Below are positions 1-12,827 of a stretch of DNA of 64,000 nt, in pieces (position 1 is the stretch's first letter; each line of letters starts with the position of its first letter). The notes beneath the pieces are model-generated. The model did not search any database. It saw only the letters and a list, made by a program, of their open reading frames with translations, and was not told where the DNA came from. The stretch comes from Lithospermum erythrorhizon (lineage: Eukaryota > Streptophyta > Magnoliopsida > Boraginales > Boraginaceae): the NCBI GenBank assembly GCA_019722365.1, contig JADFUC010001274.1:496001-560000 (forward strand), read 5' to 3'. Both the position numbers and the translations under genes were made by a program.

Positions 1-1407
1 ACAAGATACGAAAAGTTCGTAGACAACTTGACAAGATAACCATAGTACACGTGGGCAACCGTTAATTTAGCCTTAGTTTATTAACTTGTTCAATCGGAGC
101 ATCTTCAAGAAAAATGAAACGATCGAGCCTCTAAAAAATACTTCAATTACTCTATTATAATCCCTTTTCCCCATAAAGATCGTCTACTTTGATATTTTTT
201 TTTATTTCTCACAATTTGTCTCAGTTGACCAATGTTTATATGTATTTTAGGAAACAAGTCAACTCTTACGAGTGTTAAATATGTTACTATCTCTTAAATT
301 TTTTGGAAAAACAAATTGTATAATCTAAAAAAAAGTAGTGATATATATTTCAAATATTTTATTTTTCATTTTACTTATATTTTAAAATAAGTTATTAACA
401 AACCCACAATATTTATCACAATCTCAATCAATTAATCATAATGTTAACGTATAACCAACTACACAAAATTACTCTAAAAACTCGGCAGAAAGAGAAGCAT
501 AACGGATGACCGGTAATTAATACTACTCGGTTTCTATAAAATAATTAAATAGTAAGTCGTCTGCTAATGGCTCCACCTGGAAATTATTTTCTCATGTGAT
601 GGAGAGAGTACTATATATTGGATGTATATGCAGGGTGGCCACTGACTTTCATCCATGTCGTCGTTCCCTTTAGTTTCCCCTCAACCTAAATTTCTGTTCA
701 CACCTCATTAATCTCCATCCCAAATAATCAAATGTCACTATTTCAAGTTTATCAATTACTAAATAAATACTCAGTCGCTAGTTAACATGTCGAATCATAA
801 ATTATTACTACTTCAACTTCTTTTTGTTATGAAAATAATTTCGGAGTACTAATGTACTATATATCCATATGGTTGTAATTGTCATCAGAATTCAGAAGCT
901 AAGACTTGGTTTAGTTACTTTAATATCACGTTACTAATCTTTAACATTGATTTATTGTTAATTTTATGTTCATCAATAAATCCAGGGAACGAATTGAAGC
1001 TTGTGTACTTCTTGAGGATCAGGGTCCTCCTTGATTTAAAAATCGAAATTGTTCTAAAAAATTGATTACTTATAGAGTTATAGTATATATGTTAGTTGAC
1101 CTCTTCATTTTCTTAAATTGTATTGAATACCTTTTATATTTTTCTAATCCTCCCACATTTGAATTCCGGTTCCCAGATTATTATGTTGCATTATTAAAAT
1201 AAGTAACCAATAGAAGAAACTCGTAAGAATGCACGTAGATGAGAGAAAACGTCTCTTTGAAAAAACTGTAACCAAACTATAGGTTAAACAATAAATAAAA
1301 AGATGGAAAAGGGGAAGGGATTCAACAAAGGCATGTCACTTTCTTATTATTAGAAAGCCATTGTAGCCTTGTGGGAACGTAACTACAAAATAAGGCGTCA
1401 TATATAA
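1..1407. other. AT-rich intergenic DNA
   Basis: I see no gene here. The stretch is AT-rich with short homopolymer runs, has no open frame with family similarity on either strand and no splice-linked coding pieces. It may hold distal regulatory sequence, but nothing in it can be named. Confidence 0.6.
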
Positions 1408-1409
1408 TA

Positions 1410-1651
1410 CTACCTCCATCCCACAAAAATTATCTACTTTTAATTTTTTGTTTACCCCTTAAACTTTGACCATAGATATTTTTGTTTATATTATATAATA
1501 ATTGATGAGAACTATATCAATAAAAAATACATTTCAAACTCTTTTCATTGATATATTTTTTATCAAATATTATATAACACAAATAAATAAATTTAAAATC
1601 GTAAAACAAAGCTTACAACTATAAAAACAAGCAATCTTTCAGGATGGAGGG
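1410..1651. mobile_element. Stowaway-like MITE
   Basis: A roughly 240-bp AT-rich, non-coding element. Its left end reads CTACCTCCATCC and its right end GGATGGAGGG, which are imperfect inverted complements of each other. TA dinucleotides lie immediately outside both ends (1408-1409 and 1652-1653), as expected for the TA target duplication of Tc1/mariner-type Stowaway MITEs, whose known termini are CTCCCTCCGTCC-like. It encodes nothing and would have needed a transposase in trans. The inverted termini and TA flanks are seen; the family assignment is from known Stowaway ends. Confidence 0.65.
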
Positions 1652-1911
1652 TATGTTTTTCTATTAAAATGTCAATAATCTAAATACTGCATCTTATAAA
1701 AAATTTGCATCTGAAATTTGATATCGAAATTTTTTTTAAATATATATCATTATTTATTTTCATTTATTATATTTTATTTTCATTTTTACTTCTTAAGATG
1801 TACAATAAGATCAAAAAACCCAATTTCTAGTAATTAAACAAAAACTAAGAGACATCATAAATACTAAATTATCTCATTTACAACAAAAATGTATAGCTGC
1901 ATCTAGTCCCG

Positions 1912-2450
1912 ATGTGTTTTTTTTTCCTCAAGTCTCGATCTAGCTATGTTCGGCCTGGCCTCGACTCATCAAATCTTCATGGCGAGATTCGAGTGCCCAC
2001 CCGAGGATTTGGTCCCATACTGGGCGTGATATCCGGTTCCTTTCGCTTGGACCCGGGAGGTCTTCGTGCAAAAGGACTCGAGGTGTCGGGTGGTAATGGC
2101 CCCACCCTTGCCCCGAGTAGTTGGCACCCAGCTGGTAAGTCAAGCCCTGCTCCATTGCTCGACCATAGCTTGCTAAATCCCAAAGGAGCATCCGAGGGAT
2201 AATGGGTACCTGTAATTCATCATCAAAGTCAATCATACCACTCGATTGCTTAAGTCAGCCTGGGTTTCACACGTGCAGTGATAGGTACGAATTATACATT
2301 TACGACACTTAAACGTTTTCATGACGTGATTTATTAGAATACTTCTGCACGGCTCGATGGAAGCGATGTTGTACTTATCTTAGAGCCTGACGCGACCCAT
2401 GTTATTGTGCTAAGTGCCTTTATCATGGGAGGCTTCTTCCCATGGCCTCG
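1912..2450. other. GC-rich island, probably transposon-derived
   Basis: About 330 bp (1925-2260), and less clearly to 2450, is much richer in G+C than the AT-rich DNA on either side. Both strands are open for close to 100 codons: 1940-2236 on the minus strand (98 codons) and 1912-2202 on the plus strand. The minus-strand reading has a balanced amino-acid composition with motifs such as YHPTPRVLLHEDLPGP, but I do not recognise a family. The composition break suggests a fragment of a mobile element or another insertion. No start context, splice structure or flanking exon supports a functional gene. Confidence 0.35.
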
Positions 2451-3900
2451 GGCTCTCATCAAATCACTGATTATATTAACCCTAAGTCCTCAAGTATATC
2501 AAGTTCTACCGCCTAAGCATGTCGTTACCTGCTTATATGAGGTTTTTTTGTATTTTAGCCATGACGAAAGACGCATTAGCATAAGTAAGCCGCTACAAAA
2601 AGAAGTTAATATATATTACGCTCAACAATATGTAACTCACCTTTTTATAAAGTCATGGTCAATATCGCACTATCGAAATTTCATTGATATAAGTACTCAA
2701 GATTAGTTGGTATTAAACTTTTTTCTTACATTAATTTTAATTTCTTAAAGGCAAAGGTTCTATAGATTCATGCTAATACCCAAAATACGTATATATATAT
2801 CTAATAAAAATGTTATCAATACTATTCTAGAAAGAATTTAATGATTTTTCGTTGTTGTAAGATTAAATCAAGAAACTAACTGAAGTTGAATCAATCTACA
2901 TTTTTAAGGAGATGAGACGAAAATCTCTTCTTAAGAGCACTAATAATATAATAATCCTAGGCTAGTAAAGAAGAAAATAAATTCTTTCCCGGTATATGAC
3001 CTTTCATTCATTTCCTTTAATTTAATTTCAATAAGAGACTCCTCTCCCTTTTCTCTCAAGCTGGTCAATGAACAATCTTAAACTGAAGATAATTTATATA
3101 TTAGAATGAGTCAAAGACAAATTCCATCTTTTTGTCGTTTAGCTTGTCTTTCATCATTTAACATGCATTAGTTAAAAAATAAAAACTACCAAAAAGTACA
3201 TTAGAAATGAAATGTCAATTAATTGAAACTATATAATTGGTTGTTGATAATTTAATAACAAAAGTAATCAAAAGCATTAAAAATGTGTGAAAATACAATT
3301 TTCTATACTGTAAAGACAAGTATTTTAAACAAAAAATTAAGGCTTTAAAGACAACTGTTATGAATTAGATGGTGATATATTATATGAGCCAAGCTTTGTG
3401 GTATTAAGAATTATCCCTCTGATTTGATACCAAATTAATACTTAATTATTCAATTAAATGATGCAAGAGTTTTTTGTCATTTAAACTCTCATTTGGCAAC
3501 AAAAAACTCTATTTCATAACCTTTGATCCTAGACATTATATAATCTAATAATATATATATATCGTAAGATGTTGTGAATGTCATATTAAAAACTAATATT
3601 TCAATCAATTTTATTATTAACACATAAGATCTGCTCATCCAAAATTATATGTATTAACTAAGTTAAGATTACAAAATTTGTTAATTCCGACCATTACAAA
3701 TTATACAATCCTTTTTTAAGAATGGAGCAAGTATATAATAATTGGCTCATGTCTTAACTTCTAGTTTCATTCTTCATCAAACTTTCAGCCGGCCTTTCCC
3801 ATATTTCTTCTTCTCTCTTTCCTGGAAAATTAACCAACATTTAGAAACTTCCTCCCAATGATCCACAAGACTACTATTGTGTAAAACTCATACAAAGTTC
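2451..3900. other. Intergenic DNA and promoter region of the RLCK gene
   Basis: AT-rich sequence with no gene. The last few hundred bases before the kinase start at 3967 should contain its promoter and 5'UTR, but no clear TATA box can be separated from the general AT background. The open frame at 2407-2706 has no recognisable similarity and low-complexity edges. Confidence 0.5.
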
Positions 3901-3966
3901 TTCATCAACTTGAAACAAATTAGCAAGTAAAAGGCTAAGAAGGGAGGACAAAAAAACAAGAAACAT

Positions 3967-6900
3967 ATGGGAAACTGCTGGCCTAAGCCTGTTGATAGCC
4001 TTTCAAGCTCAAATATTAGACCTCCCAGTCCAGGTAATTCATATAAACAATCAATCACATAAACCCAAAAAATGTAACCAATAATATAAAACTACATGTT
4101 ACAGTAGTTTTCATTATTTAACAAATGTAAACTTGTTGATTAATATTCTATCTTGGGTTTTCATTCTTTTTTCAGTAAAAAACAATCCTGGCAAGCACAA
4201 ACAAGAAAATGGCTCCAACAAACAAATTTATTCACCAAAAAGTTATCACAAAGATAAAGGAGTAGTAGGAGGAGATGGTGGTGGTGGTAAGGAAGCTCCA
4301 GTGGCGCCGGTTTCGGTTTCGATTCCGGTGCCACCAAGTGGGAAGATTATAACACCAAACTTGAAAATGTTTAGTTATGGGGATCTGAAGACTGCAACAA
4401 AGAACTTCAGGCCAGACACAGTGTTGGGTGGAGGAGGTTTTGGGACAGTTTTCAAAGGTTGGATTGATGAGGAAACATATGCACCATCTAAGCCTGGTCT
4501 TGGGATCCCTGTAGCTGTCAAGAAATCCAATCCAGACAGTGAACAAGGTCTCAAAGAATGGCAGGTCAGTGACAATATTATCTAATTAACAAATTTTGCG
4601 ACTTTAATTGATACTGTATTTAATATGCATAATTATTATGTTCATAGTAAATTATATTAAAAATATTAAAAATATATAATATATTTTCATTAAATATTAT
4701 ATAAAATATAATATATAATAAAATGTTTGAATTCAAATATAATAATTAAAACGTGAAAATTGTAGTTGCATATAATACATTTAATGAGGGTGTCGATCAC
4801 ACTGTTGAAATAAGTAGTAAGAGGGTCAGTTCCATACTCCCATCATAAAATTGAAGTATGTGTAGTTGGCAAAACAATTGTTGCCACTTGCCACTTAGTC
4901 AAACTTGTCATTCTAATCAGAAAGTCAATGCAACGACTTTATGCTCAAGCAAAATTGAAAAAGCAATTATTGCACATATTTTGATATGATCTTCTAGGCT
5001 TTAGCAAAATTTTGGTTATACTGTATAGTGTATAATGTATATATATTACACTACGGAGACTGGAGTATTCAAATATGAACTCAACAGTATCGATTTAATT
5101 GTCCAATTCTCTCATTCACATTGGTTTGTCACAGGTCACATAATTATGAGTATTATATTGGTTGTTGACCATATTTTATATTAGTGGAGTAAACGTTGGA
5201 ACGAAAAATCAGAATGACTTGGTTAGTTAACTTGTTCAAAGTACAGCCTGTCTCCTTCCTCTATGGTATCCATAATATTTTTCAACTTGATATTGTCTTG
5301 AATCATACTCAAACAATTTATTACAAATTTCAATTTCTCTATATGAAACATTTATCAAAAAATATATGTCGATATCGATCAAATTTAAGATTGATCAAAC
5401 AATGAATTAATGTATATATTAACGAAAATAATGATTGGCAAGAGGCAGAAATAAATCATCATGAGCATAATTGGGCGATGTGCAAAAAAAATCAATTTAA
5501 TGTATGTATTTGAGTTTGAATAAATAACTTGTACTATTATATACATTAAGTATAGATATACAATAAAAAATTGTCACTTGAAGATAATACTAAAACATAA
5601 ACTATATTTGAAATAAAAATTTAGAAATCTTAGACATGCATGCAATAGCTTAAGATTATTTGAATGTCCTCCTCCTTCTCAACTTAGGTGGACGATTTGA
5701 CTTTTTCAATTCCTTAACAATGTTTCACATATAAGTTATTTGACATTCATGACACGATTGCATCAAAATTATTTCATAAATTTGAGAAAATGGTAGTAAG
5801 GCAAACATAATTGGGATGAATAATTGAGTACCATGTTTCTGGTTCGCGCAAATTATTTATTATTTTTATGTACAAAATTATAATAAAAAAATTTTAAAAA
5901 AATCTAAGAATAAGCATTTAAAAGTTTCAATGCTTAATAAAATAAAGATAAGGACGTAAACAACTTTTTATTTTCTCAAGGATAATTACGAGTATTAATG
6001 TGAGTAGATAATATTTATAGTAGTTTGGCTTAATTTATCACGTTAAAGCAAGCACCATGAAGAAGTTATTATGAAATTAAAATAAAAAAAATCTCTATCA
6101 AAAAGAGTGATAAATAAAGAAATATATTAATTCTTTTGGCTTCACTTTATAACCGGCCAACCACATTATATATATAGTATGTATAACATATAATATATAG
6201 AAAATGGGATGCATGGAGGGTAACATAATTCATACATGAATTAAATATGCAGGCAGAAGTGAAATTCTTGGGGAAATTCAGTCATCCAAATCTTGTGAAG
6301 CTGATTGGTTACTGCTGCGAAGAAAAACAATTTCTGTTAGTCTATGAATACATGCAGAAAGGAAGTCTGGAGAACCATCTCTTCAGAACAAGTAAGCATA
6401 TTCCAGGGTAAACAAAAGAAGCATTGTTTAGATAGCGTTTACAAAGTTAAAGTGATATAAGACTAAGAGTCTCACTTGCATAAGGCTTTTTGAAAATGCT
6501 ATCTAAGCAACATTATGTATGTGGAAATTGAGATTGCAGCTATATTTTGATATGAATACAGAGGGTGCAGAACCACTTTCATGGGACTCGAGAGTGAGAA
6601 TAGCAATAGAAGCAGCTAGTGGTCTCGCCTTTTTGCACACAACGGAGAAACAAGTCATATATCGCGACTTCAAAGCCGCCAACATATTGCTTGACATGGT
6701 AAGTGTTATGTATATTACATATTTGTTGGTTTTAGTGTTTGTCATCTAACTGGATTTTTATTTGTGATGGTAGGATTATAATGCAAAACTATCAGATTTT
6801 GGACTTGCCAAACAAGGCCCACTAAATGGCAATTCCCATGTAACAACTAAAGTTGTGGGCACCTATGGTTATGCAGCTCCTGAGTACATGGCTACTGGTA

Positions 6901-7437
6901 AACAATACCCTGTTTGAAAACTATCTAGATGATTTTATTTATTTGGTAATTAAGTTTTGGTTGGTCCTTGTAGGTCATTTGTACGTGAAAAGTGATGTGT
7001 ATGGGTTTGGAGTTGTAATGCTGGAGCTGCTCACAGGGCGACGAGTGCTAGATCTAAACAGACCCAACGGAGAACAGAACCTAATAGAATGGGCTGGTCC
7101 ATCATTACCAGATAAAAGAAAGTTAAGGAGACTAATGGACCCTCGTCTAGAGGGACAATACCCATCAAAAGCAGCCTTCCAAATAGCAGAACTAATATTA
7201 CAATGTCTTGAACCAGACCCAAAAAGTAGGCCTTCCATGGAAGAAGTATTGGGAACTCTTCAACAAATCAGAAATATTAGAATGCAGAGTAATGAATCCA
7301 GAGGAGGAGGGAATCAAAAGTCTGTTAAAACTAGATATAATAGTCCTTACCAAAGGTCACCTTTGCATGGATCAAGTAGCTCAGGACCCCCTAGAGCTAA
7401 AAGCCCAAAACCATTATCCTCAGCCAATTCTTATTAA
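3967..7437 (+). CDS. Receptor-like cytoplasmic kinase, RLCK-VII (PIX13/PBL-like)
   Basis: A membrane-anchored cytoplasmic Ser/Thr kinase of 439 aa that would relay signals from surface receptor kinases. Six exons join in frame: 3967-4033, 4176-4564, 6253-6391, 6562-6698, 6774-6897 and 6974-7437. The N-terminus MGNCW is a classic N-myristoylation plus palmitoylation signal. The kinase domain spans about residues 100-380: glycine loop LGGGGFG (about 106-112), VAVKK with the ATP lysine near 138, [14 protein letters not shown] (catalytic Asp near 234, an RD kinase), DFG (Asp near 252), then [15 protein letters not shown] and [17 protein letters not shown] and [15 protein letters not shown] are hallmarks of Arabidopsis PIX13/Kin3-type RLCK-VII proteins. 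The C-terminal tail is Ser/Pro/basic-rich and probably disordered. Oddities: intron 2 is 1.7 kb, and the loop has GGGG where relatives usually have GEGG. The subfamily is firm; the exact orthologue is not. Confidence 0.93.
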
Positions 7438-8020
7438 TTAATCATCAATTTGAACAATTGTGAGCTACTTTTTTGTTATTGTGTATATGATCGACTCAAT
7501 AGAGATAAAACATGTTATTTAAATTCAAATGAGGTGAGTTGTATGATAGGACTTGAAATTAAATTGTTCTTGTAGCATTATGCTGTACTATTAGTACATT
7601 CATTTTTTTCCGTAATGTAAATACTACCTTCATTTTAGTTTGAAGTGATACTTTATCAACCTTTCTTTTTTTAGAATAATCTTTTCATGCAAATGTCTAC
7701 ATCTCATTAATTTCTACAACAAAGTATGCGTTATGTCTTCACTAGGGGTGGTTATGCTTTATTGCTTTATGCTTCGCGAGGGTTGAGCATCCAAACCATC
7801 AAACCAACTCAAATCAAACCGTCCCTTATTGGCTTATAACCAAACACTATTTGATGGGTTTGTAAGCATTAGAGTATTGGTAGATTAAAGTACTCACTAC
7901 AAGGAGATAATTGTAGATAACAAATAGAGAAGCTCACAATCATCATTGCAAATTACTCCCATCATCTTGCCGAATTCTCACTGGCACGCCATGGATCAAG
8001 CATTCTGTATTTGTTTATCT
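7438..8020. other. Convergent intergenic region (kinase and catalase 3' ends)
   Basis: This 580-bp gap holds the 3'UTRs of the RLCK gene (+) and the catalase gene (-). Around 7620-7730 the text 'actaccttcattttag' resembles one end of a Stowaway-type MITE, but I could not find a convincing partner end. No gene is seen. Confidence 0.5.
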
Positions 8021-11000
8021 TCACATCATTGGCTTGACATTGAGACGAGAGGATAGCTTCTGACCAAGAGACTTGTCGGTCTAGAGAGCACATAAAAGAA
8101 ACAATAAGTACTGCAAACTGCCTGGTGCCTACCAAGTTTAACAAGGTGAATAAAAAGAAGGTGATTCCCTGTCTTCGTACCTGAGACCAGTATGAAACCC
8201 AAATACTACGTATCTCGTGGGTGACTCGCGGATCAGACAAAGCATCAATCCACCGGGCGATGAATCTCTCTTGCCTGGAATAGGACAGGGCCAACATGCA
8301 ATAAGGGAAGCACTTACTAATGTAGGAATAACAAAGGGATGATATTTACCTTTCTGGATCCCAAGAGCGGTATCTCTCTCCAGGCTGCTTAAAGTTGTTT
8401 TCCTTGTCAATAATACACTGCAGGAACCAGGGAATGTAGCATGAGTACACACTAATGCACTATGCCTCCATATGACATATTTTGGCTACTTCGAACTCAA
8501 ATATGAACATATGATGGTCCACTTTAAGTCCAAAAAGAGTAATGCTGCTTAAATGTCAGTTATAGAGCTTTCATGTTTTTTGTTCCTGTTATACACAAGT
8601 TGATTTAATCATCAACCAAGAACAACTCACCCTGTCACGACTTCCTGCCAATGATACCGGAGGAATAGGGTGCCTCTCAGCATGACGAACAGTGTCATAC
8701 CTCGAAGGAAAATAATTGACCTACAAAAAGTCAAAAACAAGCACTTCCAGTCAATATGATGCATAAACAGCAACATGGAAGGAAGATAACCCACTGAAGT
8801 TGATTGGCTTCTCATGCAACTGAAAGAAGTACTGATGGCATAACAAATTGGCAAACTAAAATGAGACGCATCAAACAGAATACTCATTGTAAACAATATG
8901 GAGTATTAAATAAGGGGACCATACCTCCTCATCCCGATGCATGAAATTCATGGAACCATCATGATGATTATTATGATAAGAACACTTGGGAGCATTGGCT
9001 GGGAGCTGCAGATAGTTTGGGCCAAGCCGGTGGCGCTGTGTATCAGCATAAGAGAATATACGAGTTTGGAGCAGTTTATCATCTGAGTAATAGATACCAG
9101 GAACAACAATGGCAGGGCAAAATGCAAGCTGCTCATTCTCGGCAAAGAAGTTGTCAATATTCTTGTTCAACACCAAGCGTCCCACTGGTTGTAGGGGCAC
9201 TACGTCCTCTGGCCAAATTTTTGTCACATCAATTGGATCGAAATCAAAACTATCTTCGTGATCAGGATCGATAATCTGGATGAAAAGCTTCCACTCTGGG
9301 TAGTTTCTAGCTCCGATAGAATCATATAGATCCTGGGTGGCATGACTGTGATTAGAACCTCCAACCTTAATAGCTTCATCATCCAACAGAGACTTCACTC
9401 CACAAGTTGGCTTCCAGTGGAACTTTACATAATGTGATTTTCCTTTATTGTTAATAAGAGTGTAAGTATTAACTCCAGACCCCTCCATGTGTCTATAATC
9501 TTGAGGAATACCAATATCATCAAACAGAAATGTGAACATGTGTAGAGATTCTGGATGGTGGGAAAAGAAATCCAGGATTCTCCAGTTCTCCTGGATATGG
9601 GACTTTGGATTCGGCTTCAAGGCATGGACCATATCTACAAATTTCATGCCATCGCGAATGAAGAAGACCGGAAAGTTGTTTCCCACCAAGTCAAAGTTAC
9701 CCTGTGTCACGTTATAAAATACCAGCAAAAGTTATGGTCAGCATGTTGCAAATCTAAACATCAGGAGTTCAGGATTGCAACCTGTTACCGCTACAACGGC
9801 TACAACTGAAAGTTGTATGCTAAGAACGTTGAGGTGTACTCACAAGGAACAAATAGAAGTTACTTTCGCCTTACTAAACAACTAATGTCAATTTCCAACA
9901 AGTATTGATTTCGATAAAAGTGAGAGATCAATTTGTATTTTACAATTCTACTTTTTGAAGAACAATCCAATGTATAACTATTAATTAACTATTTTTAGGC
10001 TATAAAGGGTGATTAATACTATAGAATGCCTGTGTTGCAAGTTCTATGTGGTAGAGAATAGGAACCGAATCTAACCTCTCTGGTGTAGAACTTCACTGCA
10101 AAACCTCGAGGGTCCCTAATGGTTTCTGGACTTCCACGCTCATGTATCACGGTGGAAAAACGAACAATAACAGGAGTTTGCACTCCTGGAGCTCTAAGGA
10201 AATCAGCACATGTGAGATGTGAAATATCATGAGTGACCTCAAAGAAACCCTTGGCACTAGCACCCCTAGCATGAACAACACGCTCTGGGATCCGCTCCCT
10301 ATCAAAGTTGGCAAGCTTCTCAAGTAAATGGTAATCCTCAAGAAGGATTGGGCCTGTCAAATAGAAAAAGTCACATTAGCCAAAAGTTCCCTGCCATGTT
10401 CAACTTTCAACACACCCAACAACTTCCTATTGATTATAAAGAGCCACTAACTATATACCAACAAGAACTAGTTAACTAACAGTTTCTCAGGCAACCAACT
10501 GAAAGCAAGTGCAAAATTTGCCTTAAACCAATCAATGATAACTCGACAAACAACAATCGACCAACCTTACTCAGTCCACAATCAATTTAAGACCATGTAT
10601 ATTTGAAGATCAAATGACAATACATAGATGATCCGAATGACATAAGTCAATCAATTCCAAATAGCTAAGCAAACAACATATCCAAACAAAAAATAACTCC
10701 ATATACTTCAGATTTAATAATGAATCAAGCATACTTATATAGAAAGTAAAAAGCTATACCTCTAGTGCCAACGGACAATGAAGAATTGCTGTTCCACACA
10801 GGAGCACCGGAGTTCGTTGTCCAAAATGGTGAGTTGAATGCACTTGATGGTCGGTTCTGCACCCAAATCAACAAATAAATCATCTATACATACAATCATA
10901 CATATCATAACAATTGAAGATTTAATCTCCACTTGCATGAAAAATAATATTACTATTAGTATTCCTAATCCATTTCAGCTCTAACTTTCCATCATCTTGA

Positions 11001-11320
11001 TTCTTGCAGAACCACTAAGTTCTTAAGTCAACGATGATTCCAACAAGAAACTAACCGTAAAACACCACATAAACTACAAATAAAGAACCCGAAAAAAGGA
11101 AAAACAATTTTATAACAGCCAAATCAAGTTTATTAGTTAAAAATCATTGCATTCATGTTTGTGCTTAGTTGCAAGAATGAAGAAGTATCATAAGAAAAAA
11201 GTCAACTATAAATCTATAATATGTACAACAAATTATTTGTTCAGAATAAATTCAAGAACATAAAGTATAGGAAAAACAAACTTGTGCTAGGTCATTTTGA
11301 AGTACCTTGTAAGGATCCAT
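8021..11320 (-). CDS. CAT: Catalase (peroxisomal, plant class)
   Basis: A haem catalase that breaks hydrogen peroxide into water and oxygen in peroxisomes. Eight minus-strand exons: 11306-11320, 10760-10856, 10076-10353, 8925-9701, 8631-8720, 8350-8417, 8181-8274 and 8021-8080. They total 1479 nt, i.e. 492 aa, the standard plant length. Exon 1 encodes only MDPYK. Active-site motif [18 protein letters not shown] carries the distal His (about 65); the distal Asn lies in [14 protein letters not shown] (about 138); the proximal haem Tyr lies in [16 protein letters not shown] (about 348). The internal peroxisomal-import motif QKL is kept near the end ([18 protein letters not shown]). The long single exon 4 carries most of the catalytic domain. 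One oddity is [10 protein letters not shown], where relatives usually have MKFPDMVHAL. I cannot tell which paralogue class (CAT1, CAT2 or CAT3) it is. Confidence 0.97.
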
Positions 11321-11430
11321 TTCAAGAGAAGAGAGATGTGATTATTATTCTTTGTGTTGTTGCCTTGTAAATTATAGTGTTGTAAATTAGAATATGAATA
11401 TTGACACTTTGATCATATCACCTTCGGGAA

Positions 11431-11440
11431 TTTTATAAAA
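11431..11440 (-). promoter_or_regulatory. Candidate TATA box of the catalase gene
   Basis: On the minus strand this reads TTTTATAAAA, about 110-120 nt upstream of the catalase ATG. That spacing suits a TATA box with a leader of roughly 80 nt. The sequence match is direct; the function is inferred, and AT-rich surroundings make chance matches common. Confidence 0.4.
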
Positions 11441-11680
11441 GAGATGATCATAATATAAAAACAGTGGGGTCACGATGAGGCATTTTGGCTCGCATCTCTA
11501 TTATATTCGTTGAAGTATTTTATATTTGAATATGGGGGTTTGGTTCAATTTTTTACTTTATTCATCACCAAATTTCCTATAACAAAATCACAAGTATTTA
11601 AAGATTGTATTCTTTAACATAATGGGAACATAATGATAAGAGAATGAAAAGGGACAATGAAGAAAAGTTTTGAAGATAAA

Positions 11681-11850
11681 AGTAAAGATATATTATTCAG
11701 CTTGGGATAATATGCATGATCCATGTTTAAATTACGAGTTAAATTTATTAATGGATTGAATATTTAATTATAAGATGCGATAATGTATTAAGAATTAATT
11801 CTTTACATAGATAGATTAAGAATTTTCGTATGTATTACATAATGAATTTA
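11681..11850 (+). repeat. Direct repeat A, left copy (flanks the MULE)
   Basis: About 170 bp beginning AGTAAAGATATATT and ending TATTACATAATGAATTT. It recurs in the same orientation at 16633-16803 with roughly 85% identity by eye. It abuts the outer end of the left MULE inverted repeat. It is much longer than a MULE target duplication (usually about 9 bp), so it needs another explanation. Confidence 0.8.
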
Positions 11851-12574
11851 TTAAGGTAAGTGTGAAGATGGTGCGATTTGGTCGTAAAGTGTGATTACGT
11901 AATTAAAATAAGTGTAATGACGATAGTGCGATTTGGTCCCCAGGTAATTGTGTGCAAATTTAGTCGATAATTGTCTTTATTATCGCGTTTAGTCCCACAA
12001 AATATTAATTAAGTTAACAGAAATAACGTTTTATAACGTTTGGGGTGGCCAATCAACGGCTATATTAAGAATGGAATTAATTTAATTAGGCCACTTAAGT
12101 TGTTAATATTACAAAACAAGCCCATCCCACTATAACAGATCAAAACAAACATTTTTGACATAACAAAATCTAAACCGAGCACAATCTTTTTTTGCCCCGA
12201 ATCGATTAAAAAATTTGTGCCTCAATCGATCCTCTGATTGAGGCGATAGTTTGAAGTTCTTTGTTATCGGTAACTCAATGAGTTTAATGCGTATGTACGG
12301 ATCACTTCTGAGCCACTGCGTATGGTGTGTCAAAAGTAGTTGTTTAGTATATAATTTTTTTGGGTTTTCTGAAAAGTAAAAATTGTTTAATATGTTTTAA
12401 AACCACTTGTAATATAATATTAAGAATGGTTTGAAAAGTATTAGTTTTTTAGTGTCGGTTTTGGTTGTTTTCTCAAAAGTAAGAATGTTTTAAATTGTTT
12501 AATGCATGTTTGAATGTTTATAATCAAAAGTATTGGTTGTTTTGGTTTAATTCTTAAAAGTAAGAATGTTTTCC

Positions 12575-12790
12575 CCAAATCAATTAGGGATATAATTTTT
12601 CCAAATCGATTAGGGTTAACTACAATTTCCCAGATAGATTGAGGGTTTTCCCCAAATTCGATTTAGGGGTTTTTCATTTTTCCCGATTCGATTGGGGTTC
12701 GATTTTCCCTAATTAGATTAGGGTTGATTTTCCCAATGCGATTAGGGTTTTACGATTTTTCCCCAGGTAATTTTGGGTTTTAATATTAGT
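12575..12790 (+). repeat. Telo-box-like (TTAGGGTTT) imperfect array inside the MULE
   Basis: About eight imperfect copies of a 25-30 bp unit with the core GATTAGGGTTTTCCCCAAAT, varying to GATTGAGGGTTTT, GATTTAGGGG and GATTGGGGTT. They lie just upstream of the MULE transposase relic. The core matches the plant telomere repeat TTTAGGG and the promoter telo-box AAACCCTAA, but the spacing is irregular. It could be subterminal or promoter repeats of the element. Confidence 0.6.
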
Positions 12791-12827
12791 TAATAAGGGT
12801 TTTATTTATCTTTCGGATGGTGAATGC

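Noticed and set aside
2407..2706. 99-codon plus-strand open frame
   Set aside because: No similarity I recognise, no splice partners, AT-rich tail and no homologous context; treated as chance.
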